The notes under the pieces are model-generated. The model was not told the DNA's origin. It did not search any database and worked only from the letters and a program-made list of their open reading frames with translations. Position numbers and translations under genes: made by a program. This document shows positions 16,351-24,358 of a stretch of DNA of 27,271 nucleotides, in pieces; position 1 is the first letter of the stretch; each line of letters begins with the position of its first letter. The stretch comes from Solobacterium sp. UBA1761 (lineage in GTDB: Bacteria; Bacillota_I; Bacilli_A; Erysipelotrichales; Erysipelotrichaceae), in the NCBI GenBank assembly GCA_002315565.1, contig DCHD01000051.1, positions 1 to 27,271 of the forward strand, written 5' to 3'.

Positions 16351-17593
16351 AACATTAGTTATCCATGGTGGAAAAAAATTAAGCGGTGAAGTAACAGTAT
16401 CTTCAGCAAAGAACTCTGCTGTTGCTCTTTTACCTGCAGTTGTACTGGCACAGAAGCCGGTAAAGATTTTTGATGTGCCAAGAATTTCCGATGTTTCTGA
16501 GCTGGTATATCTTTTAAGTCTATTGAACATCTATGTAGAAGTAGACGGTTCAACACTGACGATTGATCCGACCGGAATTGACAATATCGTACTTGATGAT
16601 GAGGCATGTACAAGACTTAGAGCTTCATATTATTTCATGGGTGCATTATTGGGCAGATTCAGATACTGCAAGATGCTCTCTCCAGGTGGATGTTACCTTG
16701 GTCCTAGACCTTACGATCTCCATCTTAAGGGATTTGAAGCTCTTGGTGCTCATATTGTACAGGGCGACGGCTTTATTGAACTGTTTGCGGAAGAGTTAAA
16801 GGGAACTGATATCTTCTTAGATATCTCTTCAGTTGGTGCTACCATCAACATCATCATGGCTGCTGTTTATGCGACTGGCAAGACAGTGATCCATAATGCC
16901 GCAAAAGAACCGGAGATTATCGATCTGACTACCATGTTAAACAAGATGGGAGCCAAGATAAGAGGCGCTGGAACAAGTGATATTACCATTGAAGGCGTAA
17001 AAGAACTTGGCGGCTGTATGCATGAAATCATTCCTGACCGTATTGAGGCAGGTACCTATATCGTAATGGCAGCAGCAGCTGGCGAAAACGTTACTGTAAG
17101 AAACGTTATTCCTCAGCATATTGATGCGCTGCTTAGTAAACTTGAAGAGATGGGCGTTGTTATGGATATCGGGCGGGATTATGTCAAAGTAATCGGCACA
17201 AAGAATCTTCATAACTGTGAAGTCAAGACACTTCCATATCCTGGCTTTGCTACTGACCTGCAGCAGCCTTTGACGGTGCTCATGACAAAGGCACTTGGTA
17301 CTTCAAAAGTAACCGAGACCATCTATGTAGAAAGATTTAAACACTGTCGTGAACTAAATAAGATGGGTGCAGACATTGAAGTAAAAGAAGGCGAATCAGT
17401 AATCCATGGCGGTACTTTACTTAAGGGATGTGATGTAACTGCGACTGACTTAAGAGCCGGAGCAGCAATGATTATTGCCGGACTGATTGCTGAAGGAACA
17501 ACAACTATTCATGATGCCTACCATATCTTCAGAGGCTATGCTGATGTGGTAAATAAACTCAAAGGCCTTGGGGCTGATGTTGAAGCAATATAA
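16343..17593 (+). CDS. murA: UDP-N-acetylglucosamine 1-carboxyvinyltransferase
   Basis: A 416-residue MurA, full length. It transfers enolpyruvate from PEP to UDP-GlcNAc, the first committed step of peptidoglycan synthesis. K23 lies in SAKNSAV. The PEP-reactive C117 lies in PGGCYLGPRPYDLH, so fosfomycin sensitivity is expected at this site. The C-terminal LRAGAAMIIAGL is present. Low-GC Gram-positives often carry two copies; position beside rpmE-tdk-prfA-prmC corresponds to Bacillus murAB (murAA lies elsewhere). There is no Shine-Dalgarno, and the gene overlaps the HAD gene, pointing to coupled translation. Confidence 0.95.
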   Translation: MAETLVIHGGKKLSGEVTVSSAKNSAVALLPAVVLAQKPVKIFDVPRISDVSELVYLLSLLNIYVEVDGSTLTIDPTGIDNIVLDDEACTRLRASYYFMGALLGRFRYCKMLSPGGCYLGPRPYDLHLKGFEALGAHIVQGDGFIELFAEELKGTDIFLDISSVGATINIIMAAVYATGKTVIHNAAKEPEIIDLTTMLNKMGAKIRGAGTSDITIEGVKELGGCMHEIIPDRIEAGTYIVMAAAAGENVTVRNVIPQHIDALLSKLEEMGVVMDIGRDYVKVIGTKNLHNCEVKTLPYPGFATDLQQPLTVLMTKALGTSKVTETIYVERFKHCRELNKMGADIEVKEGESVIHGGTLLKGCDVTATDLRAGAAMIIAGLIAEGTTTIHDAYHIFRGYADVVNKLKGLGADVEAI

Positions 17594-17605
17594 AGAAATT
17601 TAGTG

Positions 17606-17634
17606 TTTACAAAGAAATTGAATTTTGCTATGAT
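17606..17634 (+). promoter_or_regulatory. Promoter of rpmE with extended -10
   Basis: TTTACA (17606-17611) and TATGAT (17629-17634) are 17 bases apart, and TG at 17626-17627 forms an extended -10. Predicted start is near 17641, giving a leader of about 53 bases. The leader can fold as ATAAC/GTTAT (17643-17661) or as CTTTA/TAAAG (17651-17665), which exclude each other. Confidence 0.85.
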
Positions 17635-17693
17635 TATTTAGCATAACTTACTTTAGGTTATAAAGACTTAAGGCGGAAGGGAGAAATATTGAA

Positions 17694-17903
17694 ATGAAAC
17701 AAGGAATTCATCCAGAGTACCATAAGGTAAAAGTTATCTGTGCAGGATGTGGTGCTACATTCGAAACTGGATCTACTAAGTCAGGTGAAATTAAAGTTGA
17801 TACTTGCTCTAATTGCCATCCATTCTATACTGGTAGACAGAGATTCGCTGCTGCAGCAGGTAGAATTGAGAAGTTCAATAAGAAATATGGTTTAGGAAAA
17901 TAA
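17694..17903 (+). CDS. rpmE: 50S ribosomal protein L31 (zinc-binding type)
   Basis: A 69-residue L31 opening MKQGIHPEYH. Four cysteines, C16-x2-C19 and C38-x2-C41 (CSNCHPFYTG), form the zinc site of the C+ form of L31. It lies at the subunit interface. AAGGGAG (17677-17683) precedes the ATG. It has its own promoter and a terminator that overlaps its stop codon. This makes a monocistronic unit ahead of tdk-prfA-prmC. Confidence 0.96.
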   Translation: MKQGIHPEYHKVKVICAGCGATFETGSTKSGEIKVDTCSNCHPFYTGRQRFAAAAGRIEKFNKKYGLGK

Positions 17904-17923
17904 GGGCACAACCCTTATTTTTT
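17897..17923 (+). terminator. Intrinsic terminator after rpmE
   Basis: AAAATAAGGG (17897-17906) pairs perfectly with CCCTTATTTT (17912-17921) around a five-base loop and continues into T. The rpmE stop codon lies inside the 5' arm. The A-rich 5' arm could also let it act on the opposite strand. Confidence 0.92.
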
Positions 17924-17951
17924 GTTGGTAGAATATATTAGTAGGTAATAT

Positions 17952-18569
17952 ATGGACAATATGTACAGAAATTATAAAGATGGTTATCTGGAAGTGATTA
18001 CCGGATGCATGTTTGCCGGTAAGACTGAAGAACTTTTAAGAAGAATAACCGTGCTGGAATTTGCGAAGAAAAAAATCATGGTATTCAAGCCAAAGATTGA
18101 TAACCGCTATTCCGACAGTAAAGTCGTATCTCATGCCGGATCATCATGCGAATCACATGTTGTCTTTCACGCAAAGGAAATACTTGATATTGTAACGGAA
18201 GATACTGAAGTAGTTGCGATTGATGAAGTTCAGTTCTTCGATAACGACATCATTGAAGTGTGTGACACACTTGCTGATGCCGGTAAAAGAGTAATGGTTG
18301 CAGGCCTTGACTCAAATTTCAGAGGCGAGCCATTCGGACCGATGCCTACATTACTTACAATGGCCGAATTTGTCACAAAGCTGTCTGCCGTATGCAACAG
18401 GTGTGGTAGTCCTGCTACAAGAACCCAGAGAATAATCAACGGTGTTCCTGCAGACTATAATGATCCGGTTGTTCTGGTCGGAGCAAGTGAATCATACGAG
18501 GCAAGATGCAGACACTGTCATGAAGTTAGAAACAAACCAAAAAGGTTAGGTAAATATTATGGATGCTAG
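17952..18569 (+). CDS. tdk: Thymidine kinase
   Basis: A 205-residue type II thymidine kinase. Walker A is GCMFAGKT (G18 to T25). D91-E92 in the IDEVQFF motif includes the catalytic glutamate. The structural zinc ribbon has CNRCG and, near the C-terminus, CRHCH. It phosphorylates thymidine to dTMP in salvage. GTAGG (17940-17944) precedes the ATG; the next in-frame ATG (17961) is a possible but less likely start. No clear promoter is seen between the rpmE terminator and the gene. It overlaps prfA by 11 bases. Confidence 0.95.
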   Translation: MDNMYRNYKDGYLEVITGCMFAGKTEELLRRITVLEFAKKKIMVFKPKIDNRYSDSKVVSHAGSSCESHVVFHAKEILDIVTEDTEVVAIDEVQFFDNDIIEVCDTLADAGKRVMVAGLDSNFRGEPFGPMPTLLTMAEFVTKLSAVCNRCGSPATRTQRIINGVPADYNDPVVLVGASESYEARCRHCHEVRNKPKRLGKYYGC

Positions 18570-19635
18570 AATAGTAAAACTTGAAGGAATTGAAAAAAGA
18601 TACAATGAGATTTCTGAAGAAATGACTCAGGACCATGTTGTATCCAATATTAAACTGTTCACAAAACTCTCTAAGGAACAAGCTACTTTAAAAGGTGCTT
18701 ATGATGCTTACCAGCAGCTTAAGAAACTGAACAGCGAAATAGCTGATGCCAAAGAGATGATGAACGATGATGATGAAGAAATGAGAGAACTGGCCAAAGC
18801 TCAGTTTGATGAAGCAAGTGCAGCTTTGACTGAACTTGATGAACATATCTATAAACTTCTTCTTCCTCGTGATCCAGAAGATTCATATGACTGTCTTGTG
18901 GAAATCAGAGGTGCAGTAGGAGGAGATGAAGCCAATATCTTTGCCGGTGATCTTTTCAGAATGTACTCATATTATGCAGAAACATTGGGATTCAAGGTTG
19001 ATGTTACTCAGTCAAGCGAATCAGAAGCCGGTGGTTTTGCGATGATTGGTTTCACCATCAAGGGCACTGATGCCTACAGACATTTCAAATTTGAATCTGG
19101 CGGACACCGTGTACAAAGAGTCCCAAAGACTGAAACACAGGGCAGAGTACAGACAAGTATTGCGACTGTTCTTGTACTTCCTGATGTTGAAGATGAAGAC
19201 GTTGAAATTCCTGATTCAGATCTGGAAATCGAAACTCACAGAGCTTCTGGTGCCGGCGGTCAGCACATCAACAAGACTGACTCTGCAGTAAGAATCGTGC
19301 ATAAGCCTACAGGTATCACTGTAAACTGTCAGGATGGCCGTTCTCAGATATCTAACCGTGAAACAGCTTTAAAGATTATTAAAGCCCGTGTATATAACTA
19401 CTACAAGGAACAAAAGGCCAAAGAAGCAGGCGCTATCCGTAAGTCTTTGGTAGGATCTGGTGAAAGAAGTGAAAAGATCAGAACCTACAACTATCCGCAG
19501 AACCGTGTAACTGATCACAGAATTGGTCTTACAATCAATCAGCTTGACCGTATTGTAGAAGGCAAACTGAATGACATCGTTGATGCACTGTTAGAAAACG
19601 AAGAAAAAGAGATTCTTCTCAATGAGCAGCTATAA
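18559..19635 (+). CDS. prfA: Peptide chain release factor 1
   Basis: A 358-residue class I release factor. The stop-recognition tripeptide is P189-K190-T191, the PxT form of RF1 that reads UAA and UAG. The GGQ motif (233-235, GAGGQHINKTDSA) catalyses peptidyl-tRNA hydrolysis; its glutamine is the target of the adjacent methyltransferase. An N-terminal helical domain and a C-terminal tail are complete. It starts within tdk and overlaps prmC by 14 bases. Confidence 0.97.
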   Translation: MDARIVKLEGIEKRYNEISEEMTQDHVVSNIKLFTKLSKEQATLKGAYDAYQQLKKLNSEIADAKEMMNDDDEEMRELAKAQFDEASAALTELDEHIYKLLLPRDPEDSYDCLVEIRGAVGGDEANIFAGDLFRMYSYYAETLGFKVDVTQSSESEAGGFAMIGFTIKGTDAYRHFKFESGGHRVQRVPKTETQGRVQTSIATVLVLPDVEDEDVEIPDSDLEIETHRASGAGGQHINKTDSAVRIVHKPTGITVNCQDGRSQISNRETALKIIKARVYNYYKEQKAKEAGAIRKSLVGSGERSEKIRTYNYPQNRVTDHRIGLTINQLDRIVEGKLNDIVDALLENEEKEILLNEQL

Positions 19636-20470
19636 TAAATTACTTCACACTTATACAAAAGAGTTTGACGAAAAAGGGATTTCACTTGAAACCGTCAAAC
19701 TTTTTCTGTTTGAGTTATGCAATGAAAATAAAGTAAATCTTTATCTTGATCTGGACAAGGAAGCACTTCCTGTCATTGAAGAAAGATTCCGTGAAGGTGT
19801 AAAGCGTATCCTTGACGGGGAACCTTTAAACTATGTACTGGGTTATACCTATTTCTTCGGTTACAAGATGCTGGTAAACGGCGATGTACTTATTCCAAGG
19901 TATGAAACAGAAGAACTGATTGGTCTTATTCTTTCAAAGACTGATGAATACTGTAAAGATATGGATAAGATAGTTGCTGCTGATATCGGTACAGGTTCAG
20001 GCGCCATTGCGATTGCGTTAGCCAAGGAAGAAAAGAAGTTTGAGATGTCTGCTACTGATATTTCATCTGAAGCTGTTGAAGTCGCCAAAGCCAATGCTAA
20101 ACTCAACAAAGCCAAAATCAGTTTCATGGTTGGGGACATGCTGGAACCGATTAAAGAAAAGGGTATTAAGCTCGATGTGCTCATTTCCAATCCGCCATAT
20201 ATTCCAAGTGAAGAGGTAATGGAGAAATCAGTAATTGACTACGAACCGCATGTTGCCTTATTCGGCGGAAGCGATGGACTTAAGTTCTACAGAATGATCT
20301 TTGAAGGACATAAGGATGTCATGAAAGAACATGGAATGCTGTTCTTTGAGATTGGCTATGATCAGAAAGAAAGAATCACAAAACTTGCTCGGGAATACTT
20401 TGAGAATGCACATATTGAGGTTCTTAAAGATATCAACGGCAAGGACAGAATGCTGTGGATCAGATATTAA
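19622..20470 (+). CDS. prmC: Release factor glutamine N5-methyltransferase
   Basis: A 282-residue PrmC (HemK). An N-terminal helical domain that grips the release factor is followed by an AdoMet-binding domain (AADIGTGSGAIAIAL) and the substrate motif N190-P-P-Y193. It methylates the glutamine of the GGQ motif in RF1 and RF2. The gene overlaps its substrate gene prfA, an arrangement conserved in many bacteria. It ends the tdk-prfA-prmC unit; a new promoter lies just past its stop. Confidence 0.96.
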   Translation: MSSYNKLLHTYTKEFDEKGISLETVKLFLFELCNENKVNLYLDLDKEALPVIEERFREGVKRILDGEPLNYVLGYTYFFGYKMLVNGDVLIPRYETEELIGLILSKTDEYCKDMDKIVAADIGTGSGAIAIALAKEEKKFEMSATDISSEAVEVAKANAKLNKAKISFMVGDMLEPIKEKGIKLDVLISNPPYIPSEEVMEKSVIDYEPHVALFGGSDGLKFYRMIFEGHKDVMKEHGMLFFEIGYDQKERITKLAREYFENAHIEVLKDINGKDRMLWIRY

Positions 20471-20502
20471 GCGCTTTCATTTTTCAGAATCAGTGCTATA
20501 AT
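20466..20502 (+). promoter_or_regulatory. Promoter with cre-like box between prmC and degV
   Basis: A perfect -10 TATAAT (20497-20502) lies 16 bases after TTTCAT (20475-20480). The -35 is embedded in ATTAAGCGCTTTCA (20466-20479), which matches 11 of 14 positions of the ideal cre TGAAAGCGCTTTCA. The twelve bases AAGCGCTTTCAT are identical to the ptsH operator region. Transcription would begin near 20509, about 115 bases before degV. Confidence 0.65.
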
Positions 20503-20508
20503 AAAGGT

Positions 20509-20572
20509 AATAATTTTTCATAGTAACTTCCGATTATAATGAAAAGGAGAAAAGCCGCTAGGGGGCTTTTTT
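20509..20572 (+). ncRNA. Candidate short structured RNA or attenuated leader of degV
   Basis: Between the promoter above and the terminator at 20550-20572, a hairpin forms from TTTTCAT (20515-20521) with ATGAAAA (20539-20545). It continues past one A-A mismatch with GTAA/TTAT and presents a seven-base loop CTTCCGA (20527-20533). Bases ACTTCC at 20526-20531 can pair with the degV ribosome site GGAGGT (20616-20621) using one G-U pair. The product would be roughly 65 bases. A 22-codon frame from ATG 20539 crosses the terminator and is not thought to be a gene. Confidence 0.4.
20550..20572 (+). terminator. Intrinsic terminator upstream of degV
   Basis: AAAAGCC (20550-20556) pairs with GGCTTTT (20564-20570) around a seven-base loop, followed by a T-run to 20572 and further T-rich sequence. 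It could end both the prmC operon and the short transcript begun near 20509. Confidence 0.75.
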
Positions 20573-20624
20573 CTTTTATGTATGATTATTGTAAAATAGA
20601 TGTGTAATAATTTTAGGAGGTACC

Positions 20625-21503
20625 ATGTCTAAATATATTGTTACATGCTGTTCTACTGTTGATTTAAGCAAGGAAGTACTTGACTCAAAAGGTATTCCGT
20701 TTGTGCCATTTACTTTGAATCTGAACGGCAAAAGCATTAAGGATGATTATGTATCGTATCCGATTGAAAAATTCTATGAGGACCTTAAAAACGGGGCAGA
20801 ACCTACTACTTCACAGGTTAACTCAGATGAATATACGGCATTCTTTGAAAAGTATCTTAAAGAAGGCTATGACATCTTCCACATTACTGTTTCATCAGGT
20901 ATTTCAGGGACCATCAATTCATGCAGAATTGCTGCTGAAGAGCTGAATGAAAAGTATGAAAACAAGGTTCACTATCTTGATTCGTTGTGCTGTTCAGGGG
21001 GTTATGGATTGCTGACTCTGATGGCTAAAGACAATCTCGATAAGGGAATGTCACTGTTAGAAAACTACAAAGATATAGAAGAAAAAAGACTGCATCTTGA
21101 ACACTGGTTCTTCTCTACTGATTTAACTGCTTATGTAAGAGGAGGAAGAATCTCCAAAGCTGCCGGACTTATCGGTACAGCGCTTCAGGTATGTCCGTTA
21201 ATGACGGTAAGTAAAGAAGGAAAACTTGAACCGGTTGAAAAGATCAGAACCAAGTCCAAGGCTATGAAGATGGCCTTAAGCAAAATGATTGAACTGGCTG
21301 ATAATGGTCTGGAATATGATGGACCGGTATATATGAATCAGTCAGACTGTCTTGAGGATGCTGAAACCTTGGCATCAATGATTAAAGAAACATTCCATAA
21401 CATAAAGGAAGTAAAGATATTCTATGTCGGTACAGTTATCGGGGCACATACTGGTGTCGGTACTGTAGCACTGTACTTCATGGGGAAAGAAAGGGAATAT
21501 TAG
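20625..21503 (+). CDS. DegV-family fatty-acid-binding protein (FakB-like)
   Basis: A 292-residue DegV protein. The fold's fatty-acid-binding signatures are visible: PTTSQVNSDEY near residue 62, VSSGISGT near 90, the RGGRISK motif near 170 and GTVIGAHTGVGTVAL near the end. The family binds a fatty acid and presents it to fatty acid kinase FakA for phosphorylation and entry into phospholipid synthesis. FakA is not in this window. AGGAGG (20615-20620) lies four bases from the ATG. It probably starts the degV-ychF-tilS-hpt-ftsH run. Confidence 0.9.
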   Translation: MSKYIVTCCSTVDLSKEVLDSKGIPFVPFTLNLNGKSIKDDYVSYPIEKFYEDLKNGAEPTTSQVNSDEYTAFFEKYLKEGYDIFHITVSSGISGTINSCRIAAEELNEKYENKVHYLDSLCCSGGYGLLTLMAKDNLDKGMSLLENYKDIEEKRLHLEHWFFSTDLTAYVRGGRISKAAGLIGTALQVCPLMTVSKEGKLEPVEKIRTKSKAMKMALSKMIELADNGLEYDGPVYMNQSDCLEDAETLASMIKETFHNIKEVKIFYVGTVIGAHTGVGTVALYFMGKEREY

Positions 21504-21506
21504 AAT

Positions 21507-22610
21507 ATGAGTTTAACTGCTGGAATCGTCGGTTTACCTAACGTCGGTAAATCAACACTGTTCAATGCCATCACCAATTCAAGAGTTGAGGCAGCAAACT
21601 ATCCGTTTGCAACTATCGAACCAAATGTCGGTATCGTTGAAGTAAAAGATGAAAGACTGATCAATCTTTCAAAGTTATTTGAACCTGAAAGAACAATCTT
21701 CACTACTTTTGAATTCACTGATATTGCTGGTCTTGTTAAAGGCGCAAGTAATGGTGAGGGTCTGGGAAACAAATTCCTTGCCAACATCAGAGAAGTAGAT
21801 GCCATTTGCCATGTGGTAAGATGTTTTGAATCAGATGATATCCAGCATGTATATAACCGAGTAGATCCTGTAGATGATGTTGAAATCATCAACATGGAAC
21901 TGATTATGGCTGACCTTGAATCAGTTGAAACCAGAATTTCCAAGATCGAAAAGAAAGCACAGAATACCAAGGATAAGGATGCCGTAAAAGAACTGGCTAT
22001 TCTTACCAAAATAAAGGCAGCCTTAGATAAGGGCGAGTGCTGCAGAAAAGCAGGACTTACAGATGATGAGAAAGAATATGTCAAAGCTTTCAACTTCCTG
22101 ACACTTAAACCTGTTATCTATATTGCCAACTTAAGAGATGATGAAGTAAACAATCCTGAAGACAACAAACACTATGCTGCTTTATGTGAATACGCAAAGA
22201 AAGAAGGCAGTGAAGTAGTTCCTATCTCTGCCCAGATTGAAGAAGAACTATCAGACCTTTCAAAAGAAGAAAAACAGGAATTCTTAAATGATATGGGCAT
22301 AGAAAGATCAGGACTTGATGAACTGATTCTAAAAGCCTACAAGACACTTGGACTTAAGACCTTCTTTACAGTCGGTAAAGATGAATGCCGTGGTTGGACC
22401 TTCAAAGAAGGAATGACAGCTCCTGAGTGTGCAGGAATCATCCATACCGATTTTCAGAAAGGCTTCATTAAAGCTGAAGTATATACCTACGATGACATTA
22501 TGGAATATAAAACCGAAGTAAAACTTAAAGAAGCCGGTAAGATCCATATGGAAGGTAAGGAATATATCACTAAAGATGGAGACATTATGTTCTTCAGATT
22601 CAACAACTAG
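21507..22610 (+). CDS. ychF: Redox-regulated ATPase/GTPase YchF
   Basis: A 367-residue Obg-family P-loop protein. The nucleotide loop is GLPNVGKST (9-17), with DIAGLVKGAS as G3. The usual NKxD is replaced by NLRDD, typical of YchF, which prefers ATP. The C-terminal TGS-like domain includes FFTVGKDECRGWTF. YchF is universally conserved, associates with ribosomes and affects stress responses; its exact role is not settled. It starts three bases after degV. tilS begins on the base after its stop. Confidence 0.95.
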   Translation: MSLTAGIVGLPNVGKSTLFNAITNSRVEAANYPFATIEPNVGIVEVKDERLINLSKLFEPERTIFTTFEFTDIAGLVKGASNGEGLGNKFLANIREVDAICHVVRCFESDDIQHVYNRVDPVDDVEIINMELIMADLESVETRISKIEKKAQNTKDKDAVKELAILTKIKAALDKGECCRKAGLTDDEKEYVKAFNFLTLKPVIYIANLRDDEVNNPEDNKHYAALCEYAKKEGSEVVPISAQIEEELSDLSKEEKQEFLNDMGIERSGLDELILKAYKTLGLKTFFTVGKDECRGWTFKEGMTAPECAGIIHTDFQKGFIKAEVYTYDDIMEYKTEVKLKEAGKIHMEGKEYITKDGDIMFFRFNN

Positions 22611-23798
22611 ATGAACAAGATTGACGGTAAATACCTTGTTGCAGTTTCCGGAGGGCCAGATTCAATGGCCCTTTTAGATATGGTGAGAAAAAGCGGCATA
22701 GAATGTTATGTTGCCCACGTAAACTATCACCACCGCCCTACCGCAAACAGGGATGAAGATATCGTCAGAAACTACTGTTTGAAATACAATATCCCATTCT
22801 TTAAATTGGATGTCAGAAAGTATACAGGCAATTTCCAGGATTATGCCAGAGTAGCCAGATATAAATTCTTTAAGAAACTTGTAAAAAAAGAAAAACTTAA
22901 TGGAGTACTTGTTGCCCATCATAAAGATGACCTTATTGAAACCTACCTATTACAGAAAAAAAGAGGATCCATCCCTGAATGGTATGGTCTAAAAGAAAAG
23001 ACAGTCATTCAGGATATTACTGTAATCAGACCTTTACTTGAATACAGTAAGGATGATCTCATGACATATTGCCATGGCAATAATATCGTGTATGGAATCG
23101 ATGAATCCAATCTTTCGGATGACTATTCAAGAAACAGACTAAGACATTCACTTATTGAAAAGATGAATGCCGAAGAAAAGGAATCTTTGATCAGAGAAAT
23201 AAATGAGCAAAACTCAGAAAAAGAAAAAGAAAAAGAACAGATTGAAACTTTCCTCAATAAACGAAGCAGAATTGAATACAGCGAGCTTGCTGAATGTGCA
23301 ATCAAAGAAAAAGTGCTCAGATATCTGATCAGAAAGGATATCTCTAGCAGGTACCTTGAAGAACTTTTAAGACAGCTTAAAGAATCAGAAAGTCTTCTGA
23401 TAAAGATTCAGGATCAGTATCTGGTAAAGGAATACGGATATATTGAAGTATTCGATATTCCAATTGATTATGCATACAGACTTAATAAGTACCAAAATAT
23501 GCACAGGCAATACTTTACGATATCTAAGAAAGGCACATCTTTAGAAGCTGTTACAGTGTATGAAGATGATTATCCTCTCACTGTAAGAAATGCGAAGAAG
23601 TCAGACTTCATAGTCATGCGTTATGGAAGAAAAAAACTTAACCGCTACTTTATTGACAGTAAGATCCCAACCAGAGAAAGACTTACGTATCCGGTTGTAG
23701 TAAACAGTAAAGAAGAAGTGATTCTGGTGCCGGGAATCGGTTCAGATATCAGTCACTATTCTAAGAATGCTACCTTCTTTTGTGGTAGAATTAAATGA
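22611..23798 (+). CDS. tilS: tRNA(Ile)-lysidine synthetase
   Basis: A 395-residue N-type ATP pyrophosphatase. The PP-loop S13-G-G-P-D-S18 binds ATP. HVNYHHRP and RVARYKFF are TilS family features, and LSDDYSRNRLRH is the tRNA-binding signature. A C-terminal domain (about 315-395, KKLNRYFIDSKIP) is complete. It modifies C34 of the CAU-anticodon tRNA to lysidine so that it reads AUA as isoleucine; it is essential. It lacks a Shine-Dalgarno and starts immediately after ychF, so coupling is expected. tilS-hpt-ftsH is the Bacillus order. Confidence 0.95.
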   Translation: MNKIDGKYLVAVSGGPDSMALLDMVRKSGIECYVAHVNYHHRPTANRDEDIVRNYCLKYNIPFFKLDVRKYTGNFQDYARVARYKFFKKLVKKEKLNGVLVAHHKDDLIETYLLQKKRGSIPEWYGLKEKTVIQDITVIRPLLEYSKDDLMTYCHGNNIVYGIDESNLSDDYSRNRLRHSLIEKMNAEEKESLIREINEQNSEKEKEKEQIETFLNKRSRIEYSELAECAIKEKVLRYLIRKDISSRYLEELLRQLKESESLLIKIQDQYLVKEYGYIEVFDIPIDYAYRLNKYQNMHRQYFTISKKGTSLEAVTVYEDDYPLTVRNAKKSDFIVMRYGRKKLNRYFIDSKIPTRERLTYPVVVNSKEEVILVPGIGSDISHYSKNATFFCGRIK

Positions 23799-23815
23799 TA
23801 TTGGAGGTGCCTATT

Positions 23816-24349
23816 ATGCACAAGGATATTAAAAAGATTCTGGTCAGTGAAGAACAGATTATTGAAAGATGTAAAGAACTGGGAAAAGAGATTGATAAGG
23901 ACTATGCTGATGAAGCTCCTATTCTCGTTGGTTTACTGAAAGGCTCTGTTCCGTTCATGGCTCAGCTGATGAAGAACATCACTATCGATATTGAAATCGA
24001 CTTTATGGATGTATCAAGTTATGCAGGCACCGAAACCACAGGTGATGTAAAAATCGTAAAAGACCTGGACAGATCTATCAAAGAAAAGAGAATTCTTATC
24101 GTTGAAGATATTGTTGATACAGGCATTACTGTTGCTGCAGTAAAAGACCTTCTTTTCCAGAAGGGTGCAAAAGAAGTCAAGATTGTATCACTTCTCAATA
24201 AACCTGAAAGAAGAGAAAAAGCTGTTGAAGCTGAATATGTAGGTTTCACTGTACCAAATGAATTCGTAGTAGGATATGGTCTGGATTTCAACCAGAAGTA
24301 CCGTAATCTTCCTTTCGTAGGTGTGCTTAAAGAAGAAATGTACCAATAA
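23816..24349 (+). CDS. hpt: Hypoxanthine phosphoribosyltransferase
   Basis: A 177-residue purine salvage enzyme. The PRPP loop is E97-D-I-V-D-T-G103-IT. An N-terminal GLLKGS loop and the C-terminal VGYGLDFNQKYRNLPFVG are typical. It converts hypoxanthine and guanine to IMP and GMP. The start at 23816 follows GGAGG (23803-23807) at eight bases; an in-frame ATG at 23795 overlaps tilS and would lie upstream of that site, so it was rejected. In Bacillus, TilS, HprT and FtsH are neighbours and HprT and TilS interact. Confidence 0.96.
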   Translation: MHKDIKKILVSEEQIIERCKELGKEIDKDYADEAPILVGLLKGSVPFMAQLMKNITIDIEIDFMDVSSYAGTETTGDVKIVKDLDRSIKEKRILIVEDIVDTGITVAAVKDLLFQKGAKEVKIVSLLNKPERREKAVEAEYVGFTVPNEFVVGYGLDFNQKYRNLPFVGVLKEEMYQ

Positions 24350-24358
24350 GGAGTTTTA

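Noticed and set aside
20539..20607. Possible 22-codon peptide upstream of degV
   Set aside because: It crosses the terminator hairpin and T-run, and its start codon is buried in the leader hairpin stem. No independent support for coding.
21599..22093. 164-codon minus-strand reading frame
   Set aside because: Antisense to ychF, a certain gene, with the low-complexity Ser/Leu/Ile composition typical of a shadow frame.
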